Source: an uncultured Ruminococcus sp. (GTDB lineage: Bacteria > Bacillota > Clostridia > Oscillospirales > CAG-272). Taken from it: a stretch of DNA of 7,679 nucleotides. The DNA is taken from the NCBI GenBank assembly GCA_900551005.1, contig URUL01000090.1, forward strand, positions 1 through 7,679, written 5' to 3'. Shown piece after piece: positions 1-6,276 of the stretch. Numbering within the stretch: the stretch's first letter is position 1; every line of letters begins with the position of its first letter. The position numbers and the translations under genes were made by a program. Below the pieces are notes generated by a model, which was given only the letters and a program-made list of their open reading frames with translations, had not been told where the DNA came from and did not search any database.

Positions 1-75
1 ATTTCACAGGAGGTCTTTGCGAATTACCTCGGCGTCTCGTTTCAGGCAGTCTCAAAATGGGAAAACGGAAACACC
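1..75 (+). pseudogene. Fragment of a Cro/C1-type helix-turn-helix regulator
   Basis: Frame 1 from the first base reads SQEVFANYLGVSFQAVSKWE followed by NGN. This is the recognition-helix region of XRE regulators common in Clostridia, which usually continue with NTLPD and a further helical segment. Here the resemblance stops after about 25 codons. The frame then runs as meaningless sequence opposite the minus-strand XRE gene, so the 3' part of this gene is missing. The 5' part lies outside the window. It is the only convincing coding sequence seen on the + strand. I infer a rearrangement joint at about 75-84. The family call is firm, but whether any product is made is unknown. Confidence 0.6.
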
Positions 76-83
76 ATCCTTGT

Positions 84-425
84 TCAGTTATGCCGTATGG
101 CTTTCTTGACTTCTTCGAGAATGCGAAGAAGGCTCAACATTTCGTCATTCGTGCAGTCGGCAAGCAACTCTCCGATTTTCTCGTTCGCCACGGCGTATGT
201 GCCGGGTGTATTTGCCCGCAGAATCCAGTCGGTTGCCACATCGAGCGCCTCTGCAATGCGGATGAGTGTGGACAACCCCGGCGTTTTTTTGCCGAGTTCA
301 ATGTTGGAGAGATGCACCACCGAAATATCCGCTTTTTCCGCCAGCTCTCCTTGTGTAAGCCCGACTTCACGGCGCAAGTCGGCAATGCGCCTGCCGATGG
401 CGGAGGGACTGCAGTTTCTATTCAT
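84..425 (-). CDS. XRE-family transcriptional regulator
   Basis: A 113-residue protein, probably a dimeric cytoplasmic DNA-binding repressor. Residues 9-65 form a typical Cro/C1 five-helix domain: IGRRIADLRREVGLTQGELA, then the recognition helix around DISVVHLSNIE (34-44), then LIRIAEALDV (54-63). Residues 75-113 form a short acidic and basic helical tail (EKIGELLADCTNDEMLSLLR) suited to dimerisation, with no enzymatic or metalloprotease domain. The start is the ATG at 425, with an AGGGGTG ribosome site 7 nt upstream. This ATG overlaps the stop of the 44-residue ORF upstream, which suggests translational coupling. The operator and targets are unknown. Single-domain XREs of this size occur in mobile elements, prophages and toxin-antitoxin loci. 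No cognate toxin is visible here. Confidence 0.85.
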   Translation of the reverse strand: MNRNCSPSAIGRRIADLRREVGLTQGELAEKADISVVHLSNIELGKKTPGLSTLIRIAEALDVATDWILRANTPGTYAVANEKIGELLADCTNDEMLSLLRILEEVKKAIRHN

Positions 426-552
426 TGCTTTTCACCCCTTCGCCTGTAACACAAACGGAGACTGTACCTCCGGGTTTGCCCACGGGAATACAGTCTCCGT
501 TTTTTTTCATTTGCCTTACCGCAATATATTCGTTTGTTGTAATCCGTGCCAT
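418..552 (-). CDS. Small 44-residue protein upstream of and overlapping the XRE gene
   Basis: The reading frame ATG 552 to TAG 418 encodes a 44-residue peptide starting MARITTNEYIAVRQMKKNGD and ending GEGVKSNE. It has two cysteines (21 and 34), a Gly-rich centre (GKPGG, 25-29) and no membrane segment or signal peptide. Translation is likely because AAAGGAGGTG lies 6 nt before the ATG, nearly perfect to the 16S tail. Its stop overlaps the regulator's start (the TAG falls within the XRE gene's second and third codons), so the two are probably co-translated. I do not recognise the family. It could be a small partner or antitoxin-like peptide, or a leader peptide controlling the XRE gene. The codons for residues 17-33 also carry a long inverted repeat, which is unusual for a coding region. 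Confidence 0.6.
   Translation of the reverse strand: MARITTNEYIAVRQMKKNGDCIPVGKPGGTVSVCVTGEGVKSNE
453..507 (+). terminator. Intrinsic terminator-like hairpin reading rightwards
   Basis: AAACGGAGACTGTA (453-466) and its exact complement TACAGTCTCCGTTT (489-502) form a 14-bp stem. The 22-nt loop holds a smaller GGG/CCC stem. Eight T follow (500-507). On the + strand this has all parts of a Rho-independent terminator. It lies wholly inside the minus-strand small ORF and would stop rightward transcripts, for example those entering from the broken HTH gene at the left edge. In the minus-strand mRNA the same stem forms without a U tail and lies upstream of the XRE ribosome site. Confidence 0.7.
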
Positions 553-558
553 TGTGCG

Positions 559-568
559 CACCTCCTTT
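559..568 (-). promoter_or_regulatory. Near-perfect Shine-Dalgarno of the small ORF
   Basis: The minus strand reads AAAGGAGGTG with 6 nt before the ATG at 552. It is among the strongest ribosome sites in the window and decides the start of the 44-residue ORF. Confidence 0.75.
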
Positions 569-578
569 GTAAGCACAC

Positions 579-607
579 ACAATACCACAAAGGCGGCATG
601 AAGTCCA
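579..607 (-). promoter_or_regulatory. Possible sigma-A promoter for the small ORF and XRE gene
   Basis: On the minus strand TGGACT (607-602) and TATTGT (584-579) are separated by 17 nt. A TGG extended -10 element directly precedes TATTGT. The -35 matches 4 of 6 consensus bases. Transcription would begin near 572, just ahead of the Shine-Dalgarno. The rest of the 100-nt gap between the deformylase stop (653) and this ORF shows no gene and no clear terminator, so read-through from the helicase operon is also possible. Confidence 0.35.
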
Positions 608-652
608 GCGAAAGCGGGAAAGTTAGCAATTAAGTATCAATCGTATTGCAGA

Positions 653-1078
653 CTATATCAAAACCCCGTTACAATGATCCACCTCGTGCTGAATGATCTG
701 CGCCGTCCAGCCGGTATAGGTTTTCAGCCTTGTCTGCATTGTGACAGTCTGATACTGCACTTTGATGGTTTTATACCGCTTGCATTTGCGGGGATCTCCG
801 AGAAGCGACAGACAGCCTTCTTCGGTGTCATACGCATCATCCTTCTTAATGATTTCGGGATTGAGCATCACGGTGTATACCGGAGCTCGTCCGCTCTCAT
901 CGAGAAACGCGATGATGCGTTTTTTCACGCCGATCATATTCGCCGCCATACCGACACAGGTTTCTTTGTGTGCCATCAATGTGTCGAGCAGGTCCTGCGC
1001 GATGGGTAAATCTTCTTTGGTCGCAATCTCCGACTTCCCGGCAAGGAAAATCGGATCGTGCATCAGTTCTTTAATCAT
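653..1078 (-). CDS. Peptide deformylase-like protein with variant motif I
   Basis: A 141-residue cytosolic metalloprotein of the peptide deformylase family, which removes N-formyl from nascent Met. Motif II EGCLS (87-91, metal ligand Cys89) and motif III QHEVDH (130-135, two His ligands and the catalytic Glu) are intact. Motif I, normally GxGLAAPQIG, reads VGMAANMIG (42-50). The glutamine that stabilises the oxyanion is therefore Met48 and the preceding Pro is Asn. I recall this variant from Clostridia paralogues annotated as deformylase, so it is probably a family trait and not a local mutation. Activity or substrate may differ from housekeeping Def. The ATG overlaps the Nudix stop by 4 nt (ATGA), with GAGG 7-8 nt upstream, so the pair is translationally coupled. 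It is last in the operon. Confidence 0.88.
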   Translation of the reverse strand: MIKELMHDPIFLAGKSEIATKEDLPIAQDLLDTLMAHKETCVGMAANMIGVKKRIIAFLDESGRAPVYTVMLNPEIIKKDDAYDTEEGCLSLLGDPRKCKRYKTIKVQYQTVTMQTRLKTYTGWTAQIIQHEVDHCNGVLI

Positions 1079-1461
1079 TTGCAGACCTCAATGATTTTCT
1101 TCAATATCTCCTCATCCGCCGGGCAGAAAGCATAATTCGGAATTTCACTCGGCATGATCCACCGGATATCGTTATGCTCCAGCTTTTGCGGAACGCCATC
1201 GGCAATGGTGGCGTTGAACAGTGTCAGATGCACGGTGATGTCGGAATATTCGTGGACAACATCCATAAATACATTGCCGGCGGACAACGTGACGGCAAGT
1301 TCTTCACGGCATTCCCGAATGAGTGCCTGTTCTTTGGTTTCGCCGGGTTCTACCTTGCCGCCGACAAACTCCCAAAGAAGTCCTCTTGCCTTATGCGCCG
1401 GGCGCTGACAGATCATAAACTTTTCGCCCTCCCAGATGAGAGCCGCTACTACTTCGGTCAC
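1075..1461 (-). CDS. MutT-type Nudix hydrolase ((deoxy)nucleoside triphosphate pyrophosphohydrolase)
   Basis: A 128-residue single-domain Nudix enzyme predicted to hydrolyse (oxidised) nucleoside triphosphates to monophosphate and pyrophosphate in the cytosol. The Nudix box spans 35-57: G35, E41, then RECREELAV (49-57) with the metal-binding Glu residues 50, 53 and 54. The box Gly near its end is Ala56. WEFVGGK (30-36) matches the WEFPGGK of MutT/NudG enzymes. HNDIRWI (96-102) matches the conserved C-terminal substrate-side strand of that group. The start is GTG 1461, which has GAGG about 8 nt upstream; no in-frame ATG is better placed. It lies 15 nt after the phosphatase and overlaps the deformylase by 4 nt. 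8-oxo-dGTP or oxidised CTP/dCTP are likely substrates, but specificity cannot be read from sequence. Confidence 0.92.
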   Translation of the reverse strand: MTEVVAALIWEGEKFMICQRPAHKARGLLWEFVGGKVEPGETKEQALIRECREELAVTLSAGNVFMDVVHEYSDITVHLTLFNATIADGVPQKLEHNDIRWIMPSEIPNYAFCPADEEILKKIIEVCK

Positions 1462-1476
1462 AAAAATCGCCTCATT

Positions 1477-1953
1477 TCATTGCTTGTCCTGTTTCAAAAC
1501 GACATCAAGAAGTGCTTTGCAGCCCTCATAAATATCCCGATATGCCACATCGAAGCGCTCGGAATACCACGGATCGGCGACATCACCGCCGCGAGGAGTG
1601 TAGTCCATCAGCTTATGTACCTTTCCCGCAGGATCGCCGCCGAAAATACGGAGCATATTGCGGATGTTGGCGCTGTCCATGCCGATGAACAGATCGTATT
1701 TGTCATAGTCGTTCTTTTGCAACTGCACTGCACGCTTGCCATCGCAAGACAGTCCATGTTTTTCAAGCTCGGCTTTTGCCGGAGGATAGACCGGATTGCC
1801 GATTCCGTTCCAAATTTCTTCCGTGCTTGTAGCGGAAGAAGCGACTAAAAAGCGATCCGCCACGCCGCGCTTTTTCGCAAGGTCTTTGAAAATAACCTCT
1901 GCCATCGGACTGCGGCAAATGTTGCCGTGGCAGACGAACATGATTTTTATCAT
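1477..1953 (-). CDS. Low-molecular-weight protein tyrosine phosphatase
   Basis: A 158-residue cytosolic LMW-PTP. The N-terminal P-loop FVCHGNICRSPMAE gives the C(X)5RS signature, with nucleophile Cys8, Arg14 and Ser15. The general acid lies in DPWY (127-130, Asp127). Length and layout are normal for the family. Relatives (Wzb, Etp, PtpA types) dephosphorylate tyrosine kinases or other proteins. They often sit in exopolysaccharide operons, but here the gene begins 4 nt after the helicase stop and is followed by Nudix and deformylase genes. Its partner is more probably tied to that operon, although an EPS operon lies upstream. No tyrosine kinase is visible in the window. The ribosome site is weak (GATGAG-like), which suggests dependence on coupling with helicase translation. 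Confidence 0.93.
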   Translation of the reverse strand: MIKIMFVCHGNICRSPMAEVIFKDLAKKRGVADRFLVASSATSTEEIWNGIGNPVYPPAKAELEKHGLSCDGKRAVQLQKNDYDKYDLFIGMDSANIRNMLRIFGGDPAGKVHKLMDYTPRGGDVADPWYSERFDVAYRDIYEGCKALLDVVLKQDKQ

Positions 1954-1957
1954 CTCA

Positions 1958-4900
1958 TCAATCTTTCTTAAAATGCAGGTTGGGGAGTAAAACTGCCGTT
2001 TCTTCTATGTCACTTTCGCCTTTCCATGCTACAACAAACCGCACTTCGCCACCGCACGGACGGTATCCTTTTGCCGACAGATTCTCAAGTTCCAACATGC
2101 GTGCCTTTGACAATTTTGCAACTTTAACAGTACGTCCGTCAAGTTCCGCATACAAAAACTCGTCTTTTATGGACAACGGCATCCCACTATGCAACTTGAA
2201 TATAATCTCTTTTTTGCCTTTGAAAAAGTCAAGAACAACGTCCTTATGTGTCAATTGTAGCGTGATCTCTTGCGGTTCCGGATATTGTTCTTCATCAACA
2301 AACTGATCAACACCGCTGATTTGGTATGTATCAAATATGCCGTTGTTGCAATGAATATACAGGTTGTCCTTAGCTCTCGTCATACCGACATACAACTTTC
2401 GCCGTTCGGCATCGTCGCGTAATACAGTATGATTCAGAAGAAGCCAAACGCTGTCAAACTCTCTGCCCTTGGATTTGTGAATGGTGGAAACAAATACCGT
2501 CTCACGATCGTCGGTATAAAAATCTTCGAACTGCGATTCTTTTATGAATTCCTCAAGATCTGTACGGTATTTACTGTATGTATTGACCTTTTCAAATTCC
2601 GAAATCATATTCGCAAGATTTTCAAGGCATATACTATCCGAATAAACACGTGCAAGTTCTTCTTTTGCCTTGTTCCACAAGTCATTTCCAATCACCGGCG
2701 TTTTTAAGTCTCTGTCGATGCAGCGCAGGAAAAATCGCACTTCGGCAAGATTGTATAGCCGAAAACCGTCAAGAGATTGAATCAGTTTTGCTCGGACGCC
2801 GTTTTTCAGGAGAAGTCCCATGACGCGCAAAGCCTCTTCATTTGTCCCTGTTAGCACACAGACTTTTCCACCGTGATATTGTTCTATGATTTGCCGGACA
2901 ATGGCCTCTTCCATATTGTCGGAAGTATGCCTTATGATCTGTACCGTTCCGTTCTCATTTTGTACTGCCTCAATAGGATGCTGCTTCATGCGATGGCTGA
3001 TACTCTCGGCAAATCGATTGGCAAGTGCTACTATATTAGCTTTACTGCGATAATTCTCGACAAGCTCATACTGTGTGGCTCCGTATTCATCAATCAGACT
3101 TTGCATATGGGCAGAATCCGAACCCCTGAATTCATATATATTCTGATCGTCATCGCCTACGGCAATCACCCGCATATCATCATTATTTTGCATCAGAGCA
3201 CGTATCAAGGCAAATTCATTTGCATCCATGTCCTGTGCTTCATCAATAACGAGAACACTTTTGGTAATCTTGCCTTGCTCCACCTCGCCGTTTGCAATCA
3301 TTTGAGCAGCGTCGTGCACGACATTTTCTACACCGTCAAGGCTCCCAATCTTTCCGAGCAAATCAAAGCAGTAGGAATGGAAAGTTTTGATCTCAACAAA
3401 GTTTGCGGCATTGCCGATCAAAGTCATAAGTCGCTTTTTAAATTCGGTCGCCGCTGCACGGGAAAAGGTTACCATCAAAAGCTGTTCATGCTTGACATCC
3501 TCCAAAAGAAGCAAGGCTGCAAGCTTATGCACAAGCACTCTTGTTTTTCCGCTTCCCGGGCCTGCCGCTACTACGATATAGCGTGAATCGGAGTCGTTGA
3601 TAATTTCTGCCTGCTGATCGGAAAGCTCGCCGAAAAGCTGATGATATTTCTCGGGTGTGATATTTCGATTGATTTCTTTTGCGCGTTCTCCTTTGAAATA
3701 CTTTGCAATGAAACGCTTAAAATCCATTCCGAAATAATCGTGTACAAATTGCAAAGCGGCATCATAGTCCTTGACCATCAAATTTGCGTATTCGCCGACA
3801 ATATGAATTTGCTGAATTTTCTGTTTATAATATTCGCTGAGAGAACGATAATCTTCAGCCTTATAACGGATTTTGTTGTCAAGAATCAAACGCTTGACCT
3901 CCATGCCGTTATAAAGAACCAAAAATCCGCCCTCCAACTTCATAGAGCCGATTTTTGAAAGGTAAAGCAATGCATCCTCCACATCGACAAGGCTCGTTTC
4001 CGCAATACCGCCATCAAGCCTCGGCGTTTCTTTGTATTTTCTCCATACTTCCACAAGAGAGAACTGCACGGGAGCCATATCGCTTTGGGCATCGATGACT
4101 GTCTGCGCCGTATCATAAAAATATTCGACAAGGAAATGACAGATGTCAATTCTGCGATGAAATTTATCAAGCAACTTCGGAACATCCATCGTTGGCGTAA
4201 TCAGCGCATGTTGATTCGGTTCAGATGCATCATTATCCGGATCGACATCTCTGCTGCCTTTTGAAATATAGCCTTTTATCGTAAGATAATAAAGCAGAGT
4301 GCGAATGTTTTTGACCGATGAACTTGTAACACCTTCCGCAAGAGCCGCTTCATTTAATTCTTTCAATGAATAATCTGCGCCCTGCTCCGCTATTCGGTTC
4401 AAAAGAAATTCTTCCAGTTTTGCAAATCGGTTCAAAATTTGCGCAGAACGGTTTTCTGTATCCGTTTTCAGAATGTATGCCGACATATCTATGCTGTCGG
4501 CAAGAAGCCCTTCCTGCCGCATCAGATTGATTGAAGTGACCACATCCTCTTTTGGAATACCGAGAATATCCGCAAGGTAATCGACGCGTGATTCTGCATC
4601 ATCGTTTCCGGCATCAGCAATACTTCTGCTGGATATCAGAGATTTTATTATTCTTTTGGCATTTTCTTTTTGTTTACCATTAAAAACGGGCGAACGCTCA
4701 ATTTTGAGAGACGCTTCCGCCATATCTTTTGCGAGAATGCTTGTGGCATATACGTGCGGCACATTCATACCGCGCTTAACGTAGCCGGCATTTTCCAAAG
4801 CAGCCACGGCAGTTTTTACACGTGTTTCGATCTCGTTTACCGAGTCATCCCACCCCGCCTGTCTTGCAATTTCAAGCGCAGAACAACAAACCCATGGCTT

Positions 4901-5446
4901 TTCATGGGTCATATCCTTGAGCGCTTTCCAAACCTGCTGAATCTCACTGATACTGAGCTTCGTTTGGTTGAGTAGCATGAAGTGCTTGTCCAAATCATTA
5001 TCATTAAACAGAACATAACACTCCGCAAGCAAGCTCGGATCCCGTCCGGCACGTCCTGCTTCCTGAACATAGTTTTCAAGCGAATCGGAAATATCATAGT
5101 GAATAACCAGCTTGACGTCTTTTTTATCAACGCCCATACCGAAAGCAGAGGTGGCAACAATGATTTTCACCTGATTGTTTATAAACGCTTCTTGATTTGT
5201 GATTTTCTCATTAGAGTCCATTTTCCCGTTGAAAGGTTTTGCCGGAAAACCATCGCTCGTCAATTTTTCTGCGAGCTGAATCGTGCGTCTTGTGCGGGAA
5301 ACATATACAATCGTCGGGCAATTCTTCTGTGCAATCAATGAGCGAAGGGCGTTGTATTTTTCTTCTTCCGTTTCCTTAAAAAGCACCGTATAGTGCAGAT
5401 TTTCGCGGTCTGCGGTTGATGTGAAAAGCCTCATTCTCTTTTGCAA
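1958..5446 (-). CDS. RecQ-UvrD fusion DNA helicase, N-terminally truncated
   Basis: The 1162-residue frame is a fusion of two helicases. Residues 1-160 are the second RecA domain of RecQ: IVYVSRTRRTIQLAEKL (46-62, motif IV), VATSAFGMGVDKKDV (97-111, motif V), QEAGRAGRD (128-136, motif VI). A CCSALEIARQAGW segment (188-200) and helical winged-helix-like linkers follow to about 600. From about 607 a complete SF1 UvrD/PcrA motor follows: Q-motif LSDQQ, Walker A AAGPGSGKT (627-635), VTFSRAAATEF (Ia), VLVIDEAQD (731-739), VGDDDQNIYEFRGSD (III), VENYRS (IV), VSTIHKSKGREFDSV (V), LYVGMTRAKDNLY (VI). The tail 1050-1162 is unassigned. The RecQ Walker A and DEAH half is absent. The apparent TTG start (5446) lies in glycosyltransferase-derived DNA and an in-frame stop sits at 5473-5471, so this is a 5'-truncated gene. 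The SF1 half could still work if translated. It leads the phosphatase-Nudix-deformylase operon. Confidence 0.85.
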   Translation of the reverse strand: MQKRMRLFTSTADRENLHYTVLFKETEEEKYNALRSLIAQKNCPTIVYVSRTRRTIQLAEKLTSDGFPAKPFNGKMDSNEKITNQEAFINNQVKIIVATSAFGMGVDKKDVKLVIHYDISDSLENYVQEAGRAGRDPSLLAECYVLFNDNDLDKHFMLLNQTKLSISEIQQVWKALKDMTHEKPWVCCSALEIARQAGWDDSVNEIETRVKTAVAALENAGYVKRGMNVPHVYATSILAKDMAEASLKIERSPVFNGKQKENAKRIIKSLISSRSIADAGNDDAESRVDYLADILGIPKEDVVTSINLMRQEGLLADSIDMSAYILKTDTENRSAQILNRFAKLEEFLLNRIAEQGADYSLKELNEAALAEGVTSSSVKNIRTLLYYLTIKGYISKGSRDVDPDNDASEPNQHALITPTMDVPKLLDKFHRRIDICHFLVEYFYDTAQTVIDAQSDMAPVQFSLVEVWRKYKETPRLDGGIAETSLVDVEDALLYLSKIGSMKLEGGFLVLYNGMEVKRLILDNKIRYKAEDYRSLSEYYKQKIQQIHIVGEYANLMVKDYDAALQFVHDYFGMDFKRFIAKYFKGERAKEINRNITPEKYHQLFGELSDQQAEIINDSDSRYIVVAAGPGSGKTRVLVHKLAALLLLEDVKHEQLLMVTFSRAAATEFKKRLMTLIGNAANFVEIKTFHSYCFDLLGKIGSLDGVENVVHDAAQMIANGEVEQGKITKSVLVIDEAQDMDANEFALIRALMQNNDDMRVIAVGDDDQNIYEFRGSDSAHMQSLIDEYGATQYELVENYRSKANIVALANRFAESISHRMKQHPIEAVQNENGTVQIIRHTSDNMEEAIVRQIIEQYHGGKVCVLTGTNEEALRVMGLLLKNGVRAKLIQSLDGFRLYNLAEVRFFLRCIDRDLKTPVIGNDLWNKAKEELARVYSDSICLENLANMISEFEKVNTYSKYRTDLEEFIKESQFEDFYTDDRETVFVSTIHKSKGREFDSVWLLLNHTVLRDDAERRKLYVGMTRAKDNLYIHCNNGIFDTYQISGVDQFVDEEQYPEPQEITLQLTHKDVVLDFFKGKKEIIFKLHSGMPLSIKDEFLYAELDGRTVKVAKLSKARMLELENLSAKGYRPCGGEVRFVVAWKGESDIEETAVLLPNLHFKKD

Positions 5447-5474
5447 ACACGCCGCACAGAAACAATACTCTCAT
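5376..5474 (-). pseudogene. Truncated start of a further EPS glycosyltransferase
   Basis: ATG 5474 begins MRVLFLCGVFAKENEAF, then loses any family resemblance and stops at TAA 5376. MRVLFLCGVFAKENE resembles the N-terminus of GT-B (GT4-like) glycosyltransferases of clostridial EPS clusters; this is from memory of the family and needs a search. The ATG lies 1 nt after the preceding gene's stop (TGATATG) and has GGGGAG 6 nt upstream, as expected for the next gene of the EPS operon. About 15 codons remain before the helicase sequence takes over in another frame. The 32-residue product would be non-functional. Confidence 0.55.
5424..5441. other. Joint between EPS operon and truncated helicase gene
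   Basis: To the right of this stretch the minus strand reads as a glycosyltransferase start (…VFAKENE). To the left it reads in another frame as RecQ-like sequence (LFTSTADRENL…). Neither gene is complete across the point. The exact breakpoint cannot be fixed. No transposase, target-site duplication or terminal repeat is visible at it. Confidence 0.55.
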
Positions 5475-5475
5475 A

Positions 5476-6276
5476 TCAGACTCCCCTGTATTTTCTCAGT
5501 CCGCGTACCACATAGACCAGAAACACAGAAATCGATTTTAGCCATGATAGACTTTCGGCTTTGCGGTAGATAACCCATCTGTTCTTGGCGGATTGAATTT
5601 TGCTATGGGATCTCGAGCCCTCCAAAATTCGATAGCCAGCCAATGATTCGCAACATGCCGTTGCAGAGTAACCGCTTTTAAGTAGTTGAAGCCAATAGGC
5701 GAGATCTTCGTGGTAATAATCAGACGAAAAGCGGTTTTTATCGACCACACTTTTTGCCAAAAGAGTCGTAGAACAACTCAAAACGCTCTCCTTCAGCATT
5801 TCACAATAGGAAGTCTGCTCCGGAACAGTATAATCGGATATTTTGTTTCCACAGCGGTCTATCAACGAATAGGAACAATAAATGATCTCCGAACCGGACT
5901 CCATTGCCTTAGCCAACTGCTTCTCAAGTTTTTCGCTGTACCACACATCATCACTGTCCAACAGCGCGACCCATTCACCTTCAGCTAATTCAAAGCCGCG
6001 GTTTCTGGCCTTGGCTGCACCCAGATTATGCACGTTCCGAATCAATCGCACTCGGTTATCCTCATTTGCAAAGGACTGAATGATCTCGGCTGTATGATCG
6101 GTAGAACAGTCATCAATAGCCAGCAGGATCCAGTTTTTGTAAGTCTGGGACTGTACTGAACGGATCGCTTCGCCGATGTATTTTTCTGCATTATATGCCG
6201 GCATCACAACAGAAACCAATGGCTGTGCTGTTTTGTATGATCTCTGGCCAACCGATTCGATCTGTAACGTTTCCAT
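5476..6276 (-). CDS. GT2-family glycosyltransferase (EPS/capsule)
   Basis: A 266-residue GT-A fold enzyme that transfers a nucleotide-activated sugar onto the lipid-linked repeat unit at the inner membrane face. VSVVMPAYNAEKYIGEAIRS (21-40) and the UDP-binding IDDCSTD (54-60) mark the nucleotide half. LDSDD (106-110) supplies the metal-binding DxD, and HEDLAYW (189-195) the catalytic-base ED motif. The C-terminus LSWLKSISVFLVYVVRGLRK (243-262) is hydrophobic and basic, fitting peripheral membrane attachment. The start ATG 6276 shares one base with the stop of the sugar transferase gene (TGATG) and has AAAGGGG 7 nt upstream. Donor and acceptor sugars cannot be predicted. The gene appears complete, and its 3' end is 1 nt from the truncated next gene. 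Confidence 0.92.
   Translation of the reverse strand: METLQIESVGQRSYKTAQPLVSVVMPAYNAEKYIGEAIRSVQSQTYKNWILLAIDDCSTDHTAEIIQSFANEDNRVRLIRNVHNLGAAKARNRGFELAEGEWVALLDSDDVWYSEKLEKQLAKAMESGSEIIYCSYSLIDRCGNKISDYTVPEQTSYCEMLKESVLSCSTTLLAKSVVDKNRFSSDYYHEDLAYWLQLLKSGYSATACCESLAGYRILEGSRSHSKIQSAKNRWVIYRKAESLSWLKSISVFLVYVVRGLRKYRGV

Noticed and set aside
84..552. Classical toxin-antitoxin pair made of the small ORF and XRE
   Set aside because: The small peptide has no toxin-like hydrophobic helix, RelE/HigB or other toxin signature, so only a neutral small-protein call is supported.
97..633. Long + strand open frame opposite the XRE gene
   Set aside because: It is the antisense shadow of the XRE gene and small ORF. 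No ribosome site, and the protein is Ser/Arg-rich without family features.
1174..1848. 224-codon + strand open frame across the Nudix and phosphatase genes
   Set aside because: It lies opposite two certain genes with intact catalytic motifs. No start signal and no recognisable domain.
1477..1953. Arsenate reductase instead of tyrosine phosphatase
   Set aside because: The P-loop is CHGNICRS with a DPWY acid loop, the LMW-PTP pattern. It lacks the additional paired cysteines of ArsC near residues 82-89.
2873..3586. 237-codon + strand open frame opposite the helicase
   Set aside because: Shadow of the UvrD motor region. It is rich in Ile, Tyr, His and Cys, as expected from reverse reading of helicase codons.
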